A stretch of 64,000 nt of DNA from Embiotoca jacksoni (Eukaryota; Chordata; Actinopteri; Embiotocidae), in the NCBI GenBank assembly GCA_022577435.1, contig JAKOON010000027.1:2874122-2938121 (forward strand), written 5' to 3'. The notes under the pieces are model-generated. The model was not told the origin of the DNA, searched no databases, and saw only the letters and a program-made list of their open reading frames with translations. How positions within the stretch are numbered: the stretch's first letter is position 1; every line of letters begins with the position of its first letter. Position numbers and translations under genes: made by a program. Positions 48,418 through 60,220 of the stretch are shown here, piece by piece.

Positions 48418-51135
48418 GTATATTTTTTTTCTCTAGACTGTGCAGAAGCGCACGGACATGAAGCTGATCGTAACGTCGGCCACGCTGGACGCCGTGAAGT
48501 TCTCCCAGTACTTCTACGAAGCGCCCATCTTCACCATCCCAGGCCGAACGTATCCGGTGGAGGTTCTGTACACCAAAGAACCCGAGACGGACTACCTGGA
48601 CGCCAGCCTCATCACCGTCATGCAGATCCACCTCACAGAGCCGCCGGGTATTTGATTTGATTTGGTTTCTTAAAACGTTGAGACAACGCACGGTTGTTCT
48701 TTACACCAGCTGACTCCTCCGGCCTGGTCTCTCCGCTCAGGTGACATCCTGGTGTTTCTAACGGGTCAGGAGGAGATCGACACGGCCTGCGAGATCCTGT
48801 ACGAGAGGATGAAGTCACTCGGACCTGACGTTCCCGAGCTGATTATTCTGCCGGTTTATTCTGCTCTGCCCAGCGAGATGCAGACCAGGATCTTTGACCC
48901 GGCGCCCCCCGGCAGCAGAAAGGTGCCTTCATTAAACCTATTCACACGTATACATCCCTCTTTAATTAAACATCACACTACATTATTTATATCCAGGTTT
49001 GAAGCAGCAATTCTGGATCTTTGTTGTTAACTTTCTGCACAACTTTAGTGTGTTTTTATGATCACATCATTTCAGCAGCATCACCCAGGACACTTTTTTT
49101 CTTTGATCCAGTGACGCTTCAGATTAAATATATCATTTCTTTTGTTGTTTTCCTTCAGGTTGTCATCGCTACGAACATCGCCGAGACCTCTCTGACCATC
49201 GATGGGATCTACTACGTCGTCGATCCCGGCTTCGTCAAGCAGAAAGTGTACAACTCTAAGACGGGCATCGATCAGCTGGTGGTGACGCCCATCTCACAGG
49301 TACGCTCGTCTGTATTACAGCAAAAGCACACTCGGCGGTTTTGTTTCAGACTTGGTTTGAACTATTCCGCATGTCTTTTCTCCCTTGTGATGTCAGGCTC
49401 AGGCCAAGCAGAGGGCGGGGCGCGCCGGCAGAACGGGCCCCGGGAAGTGTTACCGGCTGTACACCGAGAGAGCCTACAGAGACGAGATGCTGACCACCAA
49501 CGTGCCGGAGATCCAGAGAACCAACTTGGCGAGCACCGTGCTCTCTCTGAAGGTACGGCGGGTCTGAAATCAGATCGCTAACACGACACATCGGGATTGA
49601 CTTTCTTCTGACGTTTGTCTTCGCTCCTTCCAGGCGATGGGCATCAACGACCTGCTGTCGTTCGACTTCATGGACGCTCCTCCCATGGAGACTCTGATCA
49701 CCGCCATGGAGCAGCTCTACACTCTGGGAGCTCTGGACGACGAGGGCTTACTCACACGACTGGGTCGAAGGGTGAGCAGCTTCCCCTTCAGCTTTACCAA
49801 ACCGAAGAGGATCAATTTAAATACGCATCAGTGCACTTTGAAGATGAAATTAAATGCGCTGCCGTTAGTTTTCTAACTTCCAGTAACACGTGGCTTTTCT
49901 GGGTGACGCTGTCGTGCAGATGGCGGAGTTTCCTCTGGAGCCCATGCTGTGTAAGATGTTGATCATGTCCGTCCATCTGGGCTGCAGCGAAGAGATGCTC
50001 ACCATCGTGTCCATGCTGTCTGTGCAGAACGTCTTCTACAGGCCGAAGGTGAGCACGGAAAACAACAGCTTCTTATAGAAGTGACAACATTTTTGGACAA
50101 AGAAGAATCAATTTGTCTCCCGATGAGAACTCGCATTTTAAGATTTCATCTGTCGGTTTACATTTTTCTTCCCAAGTAAAAAAAAACAACAAAAAAAAAA
50201 CGTCCCAGCAGTTTGGATTTCTTTCTTTCTCCTTTTAAAAATTCTGCCTTGCTGTTTATTATGTTGTGACTTTATGATCCGATCACACACTTCTTTGGTT
50301 TTACTTTTTGGTTCTCATTTCTTAATATGTTTCTTTCTTCCCGTTTTAAAGGACAAGCAGGCCCTCGCTGACCAGAAGAAGGCCAAGTTCCACCAGCCGG
50401 AGGGCGATCACCTGACGCTGCTGGCCGTCTACAACTCCTGGAAGAACAACAAGTTCTCCAACCCCTGGTGCTACGAGAACTTCATCCAGGCTCGCTCCCT
50501 GCGCAGAGCCCAGGACATCCGCAAGCAGATGCTGGGTATCATGGACAGGTACGACCGACCCGCGGCGAAATGTTACCAACACAACGGGAAATCACATGGA
50601 AGTCTTTTCTGAACCCGTATTTCTGTGCTTCCTTTGTTTTTGTTTTTCCAGACATAAACTGGATGTGGTATCTTGTGGTAAAGCCACAGTTCGAGTCCAG
50701 AAAGCCATCTGCAGCGGTTTCTTCAGGAACGCAGCCAAAAAGGATCCTCAGGAGGGCTACAGAACCCTCATCGACCAGCAGGTGGTGTACATCCACCCGT
50801 CCAGCGCTCTGTTCAACCGGCAGCCCGAGTGGTAAGACTCCGCCCGCCGCCGTAACGAGGAAGTCCATCTTAAAGCGGTCCGTCTCTTAAAACCTTCCCT
50901 CTCTTGGCCCCGCAGGGTCGTGTACCACGAGCTGGTGCTGACCACCAAGGAGTACATGCGGGAGGTGACCACCATCGACCCCCGCTGGCTGGTGGAGTTC
51001 TCCCCGGCCTTCTTCAAGGTGTCCGACCCGACCCGCCTCAGCAAGCAGAAGAAGCAGCAGCGCCTGGAGCCGCTGTACAACCGCTACGAGGAGCCCAACG
51101 CCTGGAGAATCTCCCGCGCCTTCAGACGCCGCTGA
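43422..51135 (+). CDS. dhx8: DHX8/PRP22-type DEAH-box spliceosomal RNA helicase, complete, 23 exons
   Basis: ATP-dependent helicase that releases spliced mRNA from the spliceosome in the nucleus. Exons: 43422-43530, 43719-43804, 43916-43988, 44081-44172, 44438-44544, 44699-45097, 45206-45350, 45587-45793, 45896-45983, 46158-46255, 46541-46688, 47192-47373, 47782-47976, 48130-48315, 48437-48647, 48741-48922, 49159-49299, 49397-49552, 49634-49771, 49920-50048, 50352-50548, 50652-50831, 50916-51135. They sum to 3669 nt (1222 residues), close to human DHX8. Seen in order: conserved N-terminal [23 protein letters not shown]-rich tract in exon 6; S1 RNA-binding domain about 262-333; Walker A GETGSGKT 590-597; DEAH 687-690; SAT 719-721; QRAGRAGR 888-895; C-terminal winged-helix/ratchet and OB regions; RISRAFRRR end. 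The start [15 protein letters not shown] is chosen because the conserved N-terminus follows at once. The exon 11 donor (GTTAGA) is weak. No frameshift is seen. Confidence 0.98.
43563..43602. other. Perfect 17-bp hairpin in dhx8 intron 1
   Basis: Arms 43563-43579 and 43586-43602 are exact reverse complements around a 6-nt loop TTAGCA. It starts 33 nt after the exon 1 end. Confidence 0.85.
43829..43880. repeat. GGAGGGA(G/C) minisatellite in dhx8 intron 2
   Basis: Four units of about 14 nt (ACCGGAGGGAG type) fill much of a 111-nt intron. Confidence 0.8.
46714..46777. other. 19-bp hairpin with bulge in dhx8 intron 11
   Basis: 46714-46720 plus 46732-46743 pair with 46759-46777; an 11-nt bulge lies at 46721-46731 and a 15-nt loop at 46744-46758. 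It begins 25 nt after the weak GTTAGA donor of exon 11. Confidence 0.8.
48018..48073. repeat. (GT)n with GTGC units in dhx8 intron 13
   Basis: GT run with several CGTG interruptions. Confidence 0.9.
48383..48424. repeat. (TA)n just upstream of a dhx8 acceptor
   Basis: TA repeat with TATG interruptions, followed by a short T tract and the AG of exon 15 (48437). Confidence 0.92.
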
Positions 51136-51545
51136 TGCACCACGCGGATGTTCGGACCGACGTAGAACAAGCGCCGGTTTAAAAGTTTGCGTTATAATTC
51201 AGTTTCAAGCTGCAGGGTCCGTTCCTCCCCTCTCCCCTCTCCCCCCTCTCCCCTCTTCTCCAACAGTTCCTCAATCATCGTAGATCTGTCTGCGTTTTTT
51301 TTAGTGGCGTTATTTTGGAAAATCTATAAACACCTTGGACTATTTATTTCATGTGTAAATTGTAATCGCACCGTGTATAAGGACCTGATTGAATCCTAAA
51401 GGGGCTTTTATGTTTTGCTTTGTCAGCTCGTTGGATGGAAACAACGTCTTCGATATATTTTGTACAGAAAGGCTTTTTCAGTGTAACTCCGACTTATAGT
51501 GAAACTCTGAAATGTGTCCTCATTAAATGCTGAGTTTTCTTAAGT
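51136..51545 (+). terminator. dhx8: dhx8 3' UTR with ATTAAA polyadenylation signal
   Basis: Non-coding sequence follows the dhx8 stop. ATTAAA at 51522-51527, about 390 nt after the stop and followed by a T-rich stretch, is the first good poly(A) signal. The exact cleavage site is not visible. Confidence 0.5.
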
Positions 51546-51740
51546 CTTAGATTTGGTTTTTGATGGGAAGTCACATGAGAAACAACAGAGGAAGAAAATA
51601 AGGAACTAACGCTGGAAAAACATTTTAAAGAAAAGAAAATACAAACACTTGTAAAAACATGAACAATCCTGACAGTGGAAATGTAGCTTAATAATGTCAT
51701 TCATCAACGGATTAAAAAAGCATCACTTTGTATGCTTTTC

Positions 51741-51772
<32 letters not shown>

Positions 51773-53219
51773 CACATCTCCAGCCTGTTTGAAGTAAATC
51801 TCAGGTACAAACAAACAATGGAGACTCTGAACTCAACTGTGTGCCACTCATTTAAACTTTAACTTTGTCTCTATTCAAATCTATCGACTTAGTTGAAGTA
51901 TCAGTCAATAAAATGTAAATAGCAATAAAAAATGATTTTGAACTGCCCTATTTTATGTTATAGATTTTATTATGGATTATGTTTTTTTTTTATGTTGCGG
52001 CTGAATTTGTGGAGCTAATTAATATATATATGGTTTGATATATTTTTTATTTCTCTTACTGAAACTTTAAAATCTAGTGTGGAGGAAGAATAATAATAAT
52101 ATGTTAATTTGAAATCTAGTGGAAGTACAAAGTGGCATCAGAACTTCAAGGAAGCGCATCACTTAACTTAATGAGCTTTACGTTCAGATTTCAGACTTTG
52201 ACTTCCCGTTCACGTCAAAATAAAAGAGGGCAGCTTTAGAGGAAATTAAACGTAACATCAAATGACACGTTTTTTTCTCAACTGCTTTAGCTTCTCAATT
52301 TAAGATTACTTCATTAGAAACCGGAGCGATGGCGACAACTGACTGAAGTTGTTGTCGGTTTTATCAAGAAAAACATCCGACGTTTGAAGAATACGTTTTC
52401 TGTTAGAAAACGGAGCTGATTTTACAGTAAGTGTAAATAACTCAAAACGCCTTTCATTTCTCATCTGGTTATTCGTTGTGTCTTTGGGTTTTATCTCTAA
52501 ACCCACATTTATGTCTTTCAGGAGACAGCTGGACAAGATCAGTGGTCTTGGGAAAGGTAGGTGTCATCTTCCTTTTCATTTCAACTTTTATCTTGTGTTG
52601 GAAAAATGCAGTTAAAGAAAAAAAACTTTCCACAACTGATGAGGCAGAAATCCATCAAAAAAAGTAGATGAAGGAAAATTGTTTCCATTTTATTCTCAAT
52701 ATTAAGCAAAATGGAAGTTGCACTGCAGGATAAGATTGTCCCTCTAGTCCCTCTACAGATAATAAAAAACAATAGAGATTCATCTGCTTGCAGAGAAATG
52801 ACACATTTTAAATAATGAAGGTGAATACTGACTCTAAAAAGCTTTGTACTAAATATTTGTGTCATCTATTGCAGAGGGAAAATATATTAACTACAGAAGT
52901 TTATACGTGCAGATTGAAACTTTATTATATATATAAAAAAAATATTGTTGTCACTGTTAATAAGCAAAGAAAATAAACAGCTGCTACAGATTTAACAGTA
53001 AAAGCAGGCGAACAACAACCAGTGTTAAACGTTTTTAATTCCACCAGATATGTCCAATAATATAAAAGTGGATATTAATGTTAGCTTTTAAAGCATTTTA
53101 ATTTAAGCTCGTAGTGTTAAACAGACAGAAGATCAGGAGTTGTTCAAGATGTCCAGAGCTCATGATTGAGCTCATGATTGAGTCCATTAAAAAAGCTTCA
53201 CTTCTCCAAAATCACAGCA
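51546..53219. other. AT-rich spacer downstream of dhx8
   Basis: AT-rich sequence with a TAA repeat and no recognisable coding or structured element until the hAT relic. Confidence 0.6.
51741..51772. repeat. (TAA)n microsatellite
   Basis: About ten TAA units downstream of dhx8. Confidence 0.93.
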
Positions 53220-53458
53220 ACCCTGATGGTTAATAAAATGTTTGTATCTGGCCTCCTCCACTGTGAGCATGTTGCAGATGGAGATGGTTATCAGGGTTTC
53301 CTGTTTTAACTGGCACACAGACGGTGACTCGGTCATCTGTAGCCTGCAGGTTTCTACCAGTTACTTCCACCTCTGACTCATCGTTCGATACCAAAAAAAA
53401 TCTGGTTTGGACGTTAATTATCTCGGCAGTTCATCTTAATTGAACAGAAGAAGGAGAC

Positions 53459-53502
53459 GCCCGGGAGATGCGACGGAGGCGCCCGGGAGATGCGACGGAG
53501 GG
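53459..53502. repeat. Short tandem duplication inside the hAT relic
   Basis: Two copies of a 22-nt unit containing CGCCCGGGAGATGCGACGG, followed by two copies of AGCTGAAGGGACA. These duplicated units end the longest open piece of the transposase remnant and are a mark of decay. Confidence 0.7.
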
Positions 53503-54920
53503 AGCTGAAGGGACAGGACACCAGCTGAAGGGACATGTCAATTTTTCCAAAATCAGAGAACCAATGGCAGAACTCTCCGTGCAGGTCGTCCAGTGATTTC
53601 CTGTCTGTCTTCATGTCCAGGACGTCTTTCAGCGTAACCAGCGTGGGGAAATGAGCGAATGACTCGTTTGACATTTGCTTTGAGAATAAAGCTAGCTTGG
53701 TTTTGAAGGCTCTGACGTTTGTGTACATTTCATGGACAAACTGGTCTTTCCCTTGTAGCTTCACGTTCAGCTCATTCATGTGTGTCAGTACGTCCTCAGC
53801 AAAAGACAAATCACAAAGACGATCTGTGTCACTCAGCTCAGGAAAACCGTCAGCTTTCTCAAGTAGCTCCAAAAATGAGATAATCTCCCGTTTGAGCTCC
53901 AACACTCGTTGACGTACTTTCCTCAAACTTAACCAGCGGACGTTGGAGTGGTAAAGCAAGTCCTGGTGATCAGAGTCAGTTTCTTCAAGAAACTTAATAA
54001 CCTGACGACGGTGAAGTCCCCTCGCTCCAATAAAGTTCACCACTTCTACAACTGGCTTCACTACGTGGTCGAGCTGCAGGACGGATTTACACAGCGTAAG
54101 AAAATGTCCTCCTGCTCAGGGTTGTCCTCTTTCACCCTCTCCTGGATTCTTTTCAGCAACCCGACGTTTTTTCCAGTTAAATCTGGCGATCCGTCCGTGG
54201 TAACGTTGGTGAGGCAGCCGGAGCCTCTCGATGACCCCCGACACGACGAGTCCTCTCCCCGCGTTTTCCCCTTCAGGGATTTTACGGCCAAAAACTCCTC
54301 CGTTATCTCAAAATTGTCGTTAATCCCTCTGATAAACATTAAAAGCTGAGCGGTGTCCTTTATGTCGTTACTTTCGTCCAGTGCCAAGAAACATCATGTA
54401 AATGACTCCGCTGCTTTGTTTAGCCTGCTTTGTTTAGTCTTCGTCAATCAGCTCAACACGGCGAGTCACCGTCCTTTGTTCTTCTCTCAGGACACAAGAC
54501 ACCTGCTGTCTCTTTGAGGAACTCCCCTTCGGAGACAGGCTTGTCTTCGTGCTTGATTCTTGGATGGCAGTTTGTCAGATGAAGGTGTTTTGCTGATCCT
54601 GCAAACTATCTGCCGACCTCCGAGCGGTCGCCGTCCGTTCCCGCCTTGACTGCTTGTTGGCGCAATGAGCATGCTTGGTGGAAAAGTGACGGCTTTAAAA
54701 CCGCAACGGTTTCTTGGTAAATAAGACACACAGCCTTCGACCGGACTTCAGTGGAAAAGGATTTAGTCGTCCGTTTCTTATTCAACACTCGGCGCTCGCT
54801 GTCGACTTTTCTTTTCTTTGGCCCGTTCATTGTTGCAGATGTGTTCAGAGCAGCAGCAGAGTAACGACAGAGAGCAGCCCGGCCTCCGCAAAATCAAATC
54901 AATGTATCACTGCGCCTAGT

Positions 54921-54934
54921 GCGCCACCTGGTGG
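54921..54934 (-). promoter_or_regulatory. CTCF-like core motif inside the hAT relic
   Basis: On the minus strand CCACCAGGTGGCGC fits the CTCF core consensus CCASYAGRKGGCRS at every position. Binding is not shown by sequence alone. Confidence 0.45.
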
Positions 54935-55087
54935 ACCGCCAGGTATTACAGGACAAGGTCAAATGAATGCAGTCGTGATTATGATATGATTTGATTTGGG
55001 CAATTCTGTACCAATCTTCGGCGGGCCGGATTAAAAAGACCAACGGGCCGGATGTGGCCCGCGGGCCGTAGTTTGCCCACCCCTGTG

Positions 55088-55159
55088 CTATAGTATGACA
55101 TTATTTCCATATTTCGGACGACATAAATGATAAAAATGTCATACTATAGTATGTCGTCC
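55088..55159. repeat. Interleaved inverted repeats at the hAT boundary
   Basis: Arm A 55088-55102 is the exact reverse complement of 55135-55149, and arm B 55116-55125 of 55150-55159, in the order A, B, A', B'. The right part contains the 14-bp palindrome CATACTATAGTATG. Confidence 0.85.
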
Positions 55160-55495
55160 AAAATGTCCAAAAAGTCGTGTGGCCAGCATGAGAACATGTA
55201 AATCTCCATATTCTGAGAAATACAGACAGATTATGGAAAATGGAAATTCAACCTTAGTTGTCTTGTTAAAAATGCTCTGCACCATATTTAAGCCTTCTTA
55301 CCAAAGCTCAGTAATACTTCATTTAATTTAGATTCACTGTTCTTGTTTAGTCCAGCGAGCCAGACAAGCTGCTCTCCGTTTCCATCACAATCCTCTTTGT
55401 TGTAAAAACTGAGATTGAGCGAAAGAACAATTTGATTCATAACAAAAAAAAAACATGAAAGAACAGTCTGGACAGTTTGGGTATTATTACGGGTA

Positions 55496-55822
55496 TTTAT
55501 TAAGCAATCTTTTCAACCACAGTCATGTTTATGGATTGAATCGGCCTCAGATTTGAGAGGAATGCAGCTCTTAAAAACAAAACGGAACAAAAAAAACAAA
55601 ACAAAAAAATCCCTAATGAGATTAATTTAAAAACAAAAAAAACACCATAGCCTTATATACAAGTGGATGGGGGTGGGCATGTGCAAGAGGTGCATGGGGG
55701 TTTCGGGGATGTGTATGATGATGGGTTGGTAACAACAGGAACATTTCTGAAGGGGGGGTGGGGTGGGAAGGGGGGTAAGGGGGGGGTAGAAGGTGGGGCG
55801 GAGCGGGTGGGGTGGGCTGGCT
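55496..55822 (-). terminator. etv4: etv4 3' UTR with AATAAA polyadenylation signal
   Basis: Read on the minus strand, the etv4 stop is followed by a C-rich stretch and then AATAAA at 55501-55496, about 320 nt downstream. A short 3' UTR is plausible but not proven. Confidence 0.4.
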
Positions 55823-57091
55823 TTAGTACATGTAGCCTTTGGAGTAGGGCTGAGGGCCCATGTTTTGGGGCACCTGCTCCGGGGTGTAGGGCACGCCCTC
55901 GTCCAGGTGCGACAGCGGCACCGTGTCCTCCTCGTTGACGTAGCGCTCGAACTCGGCCTTCAGGCTGGGCCGCTGATTGTCGGGGAAGGCCAGGGAGATG
56001 AGGGCCTCGGGCTCACACACGAACTTGTAAACATAGCGCTCCCCCGCCACCTGAACAGAGAGAGAGAGAGAACGGACGATGAAAAAACACATTGGACTCT
56101 TTTCTATAAAACACATGTGTGTGCAGGACAGATATTACGCTGTCAGACTTGGCGACTTTCGGGGAAAGAGGTTTGATCTGCTGAACAAACTGAAGACACT
56201 TGAGGCCCAACAATATGAAATCAAATAAGAAGCCCTCTCCAATAAGAAGTAACTTATAAAGCTCAGAGAATGTCTTGTTTAAAATTTGTCCTCCTGTTTG
56301 CTAAATTTACCTTCAACATCGCAGCTTTCCTCAATAATAATAAAATAATTCAAAATGGTAGAAGTGAAGCATTGTTGAAAAGTTGTTTTCCCTTCAAAAT
56401 CTGCAGACTTAAAAAAGAAAAGAAAAACAAAAAGGCATTTTAAACAATAAACTCTCCGAGCTCTCCGTGTCGGTGGGTTGTGCGTTATTCACCTTCTGCA
56501 TGATTCCCTTCTCGTAGTAATAGCGCAGAGAGCGACTGAGCTTGTCGTAGTTCATGGCTGGACGGTTCTTCTGCATGCCCCACAGCCTGGCAACCTGAGG
56601 AGGAAGATGTAGTCACTCCTCTGGTATATATATATATAAACATAGATATATATATCAAGCTTCGGGTTAGTTAGAACAATGTCTTCCTTAAAATATACGT
56701 TTTCCCCAAACTCAAGACACAGGTGTCTGTAACGCCACACGGTGACCACTAGGGGTCCTCGGCGGCAAAGCAAACTCCCCCCGCTGCTTTCAAATTCAAC
56801 TGTGTCAACAAGCCAAGAGCAGGGCGAGTCCCCACATGTGGATTCACTTCCTTTTTATGTAACCCATTACCACTTGAATGCAACCAGAGTCCCACTGTGT
56901 TTGCAGTGAAATAGGAGTCACGGCTGCTCGTCAGGCCGTGAAATACAGCCGCGGCCCAAAACTCAACTCTCCATAAGGAACCGCCACCTCGGATAGAAAA
57001 ATTATACAAAACCCCAACACACACACAAAAAAAAAATCATTTTAAAAGAGTGGATGAAGTTTATGTTAACAAACATCTCGGAGGTGTGTCA

Positions 57092-57150
<59 letters not shown>

Positions 57151-59382
57151 GCGGGGGGGGGGGTCTGAGATTCATGACTCAGGAAGACGGGTCGTGTCCC
57201 GCAGCAGCAGCAGCCCTGTTTGATCTCTGAGTGTGCTCTCAGCCCCTAATTGCTCCTGTAAAACTCTTACCCCATTCATTTTTAATGTATAGTAAAAAAA
57301 ATAAAAAAAATAAAAAATTTAAAAAAGATAATGGAAAACACAATGTGGGGCCTGTCCCGTATTAGGACGCACCTAAATGGACGCCGTCTGATGCGGCCAA
57401 TCAAACTCTGCAGACTTAAACATCGTGAAAACGTCTCGACCGAGGAAACGTGAGGAGGAGAGAGAGAAAGAGAGATGTGTTTTGCGATGGCGCTCGTCCT
57501 TCATTTATCAATCCAGCGTTTCACGTGCTGAATAATGAATGGGAGGGTGGGGGGGGGGGGGGGGGGTCTACGACTAATGGTAGATGGATCAGAGAATAGA
57601 GGCGTGAGCAAAGTGGCCACATCCCACTTTGAGTGGCTGTAATCTACGGAGCGCCTTCAAAACCCGGCGAACGTAAATTCAGTCCAAGAATAACTCCGGC
57701 GCCGCTCTTGTCAGGTTTTAGATGAATGCAACAATCTCCATCAACGCTGTCAGAGGACGAGGCCGTACTGTAAGGAGGCTCAAAACAATGCTAATGCCTT
57801 TTAAATTATGGATCCTTCATCCAAACATTTAAAGTGACGTCACTACAGAGATAAAGGCCCAGAGATCTTCACCAGGACTGAGCAACACAGTCATCATACA
57901 TGTTCAATTCAGTTGTGATTGATATAGCGCCAAATAAAAGACTTTACTGCATTATACAGAGGAACCCGACAATTCAGCAGTTCCCACGTAAACTAGGAGG
58001 AAAAAAACCTTCTTTAAGGGAGAAAAACCTCCAACAGATGGAAGGAAAAACTCCCTTTTAACAGGAAGAAACCAACTGCATCGACCGGTTGGGAACATGT
58101 TTGTGAGTATATAAATATACTGTTAGTGTTAGTGGCTTGATCAACATCTGATTATGTGTTAACAGGTTGTTTATTTTGTGGTTGTTTACAATTTATACCT
58201 GAAACATCAGCAGAAAGCAGACGTTAAATTTAGCTGGAAATCCCCAACAGAGACGGTTGAGATGCTTCAGAAAGTCTTCGGCGATGAAGCAAAGAACCGG
58301 TTTAAGACCAAAGAAAAAGAAACATCCTATTTAATGAAATATTCAGAGGTTGAGAGTGGAGTCGTACCTCTTCGGGTTCAATGAGCTTGAACTCCATGCC
58401 GCGGCCGGTCCAGGCGATGAAGTGGGCGTTGCCCGGGTCGTCCAGCAGGGCCACCAGGAACTGCCAGAGCTGCAAAGAGCCGCGGCGCTGGTACGGTGTC
58501 CCCTCACGAAAAACACCGCCGCCGCCGCCGCCGCCTTCCTGCTTCACCTCACCTGGATGAGCGGCACAGAGAGACGGTCAGCACCTTTAACGGGGAACGG
58601 TCGCGTTATCACAAACGGCCTCCGAGTTCCTGAGTCGGACATCTTGGTTGCCTCGCTGTGGTTCACCCTCCGTCTGCCAACTTACTGATATTTGATCTGT
58701 TTTCTGCACATTAATGCATCAGACCATTAAGATTCAATCAGTAAATTACGCTCTAAAGTGCTTCTTACATTACAAACAAGAAAAAGTTTGACCCGCGACA
58801 GCTGAAAACGAATTCTCGTGGGACCAGAACATCCGCAGCTCGTCTACTCTCCATGTTTGCACGCCGACGAGCGCTCAATCGAATCTTTATTATTGACGGT
58901 TCACTGCTTCAAATAAATAAATAAATAAAGGCGATTAATTATCGAAGGTAGTGCAGTTGCATGTAGATAAAAATCAACAGGGAGCTTCATACTAATCAGG
59001 CTAGAAATGAAAACGACGCAGGGTGCAGCAATCGGCGGGTAAACGGACACTGATTCGTGTTCGCTCCTTCGTTGTTTACCGGTCACCGGATACGTCGTAC
59101 ACAAGTGCTGGAACACGAGAAGCGCGGCTAAGTTACCGCCGTCGCATCTCGGTAGAAGAAGTCGCGCGCTCCACCGGGTTCAACCCGCGCCGACACCCCC
59201 GTCGGGCTCTTTCGCCTTCCGTCTCACTTAGCGTCAACAAACCGACCGGCGGCGCGTCGCCGAGTGACAGAGGAGGCGCGAAGAAACCGAAGCCTCCGAC
59301 GACAAGAGCTTCTGGAGGAGCGTCTCGCACGAAGATCTCTGATGTCTGCAGAAGGTGATAGTCCGGGATGTACAGATTGGAC

Positions 59383-59479
<97 letters not shown>

Positions 59480-60186
59480 ACGCAGAGTCGGCCGGCAGGT
59501 TCACCTTCGAACTTCTCTGGAACCACACGGGAGTCGTTTTCAAACAGATAGCCTGAGAGAGAGAGACAAGGAGGGGGATTGTGTTAAGAGTTTCAAGTGG
59601 CCTTGATCTGGAGCACAACGAGGTTTGTTCCTTCGGGAACGGCGCCAGAGCTTTGAATACCGTTCCACCAAACATAGAAGGATCCATTCACACATGAATA
59701 ACATCGGGCCGGCGGGCGTACGCTCCGCTCCGCCAACACGGAGACGGGTTTCATCGTGGAGACATGTGAATATCTGCTCCCAGGACTTGCGGAGCGTCTT
59801 CCTTCACGTCCTCCGAGTCGTTTGACCGCCTCTTTATTATCATTAAATCAGAATCCGAATTACCCGAAAATGGTCTGAAAAACAATAGGAGTGAAGGCAG
59901 GGATTGTTTTTCCCCTTTTTGCAGGGGAAACACGGCACTTTATTTATTTTTTTCTTTCTCCAGGAGTTGTGTTTATTCAGGGATTCTTGAGGCAGGGGTG
60001 AGGCGAGAGGGCCTCTGCCAATGGAAACACGGACACTATGCCGGTTAGCCAATGACCGCAGAGCTCTCACCAGAGAGGGCTCATCGTAGATAAAACCATG
60101 GAGACGGAGGAGAGTGGAGTACATCGGGTGCAGTACACCGACATCACTACGACACCTTCCACTCCAGAACAATAAATTGGCAGATG

Positions 60187-60220
<34 letters not shown>

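Larger units (their letters stand above)
53220..55085 (-). mobile_element. Decayed hAT (Charlie/GTF2IRD2-like) DNA transposon relic
   Basis: Minus-strand fragments read as a GTF2IRD2/ZBED-like hAT transposase-derived protein. An N-terminal piece with NGPKKRKVDSERRV lies near 54830, a middle piece with ALDESNDIKDTAQLL and NVTTDGSPDLTGKNVGLL at about 54387-54070, a larger open piece with HSNVRWLSLRKV at 54061-53414, and a C-terminal remnant with ICNMLTVEEARYKHF near 53285. Frames change between pieces, so it is broken. The right end has a typical hAT terminus (CAGGGGTGGGCAAAC on the minus strand, ending at 55085), followed inward by GGCCCGCGGGCC. No matching left terminus was found, so the left limit is approximate. 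It sits between the convergent dhx8 and etv4 3' ends. Confidence 0.82.
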
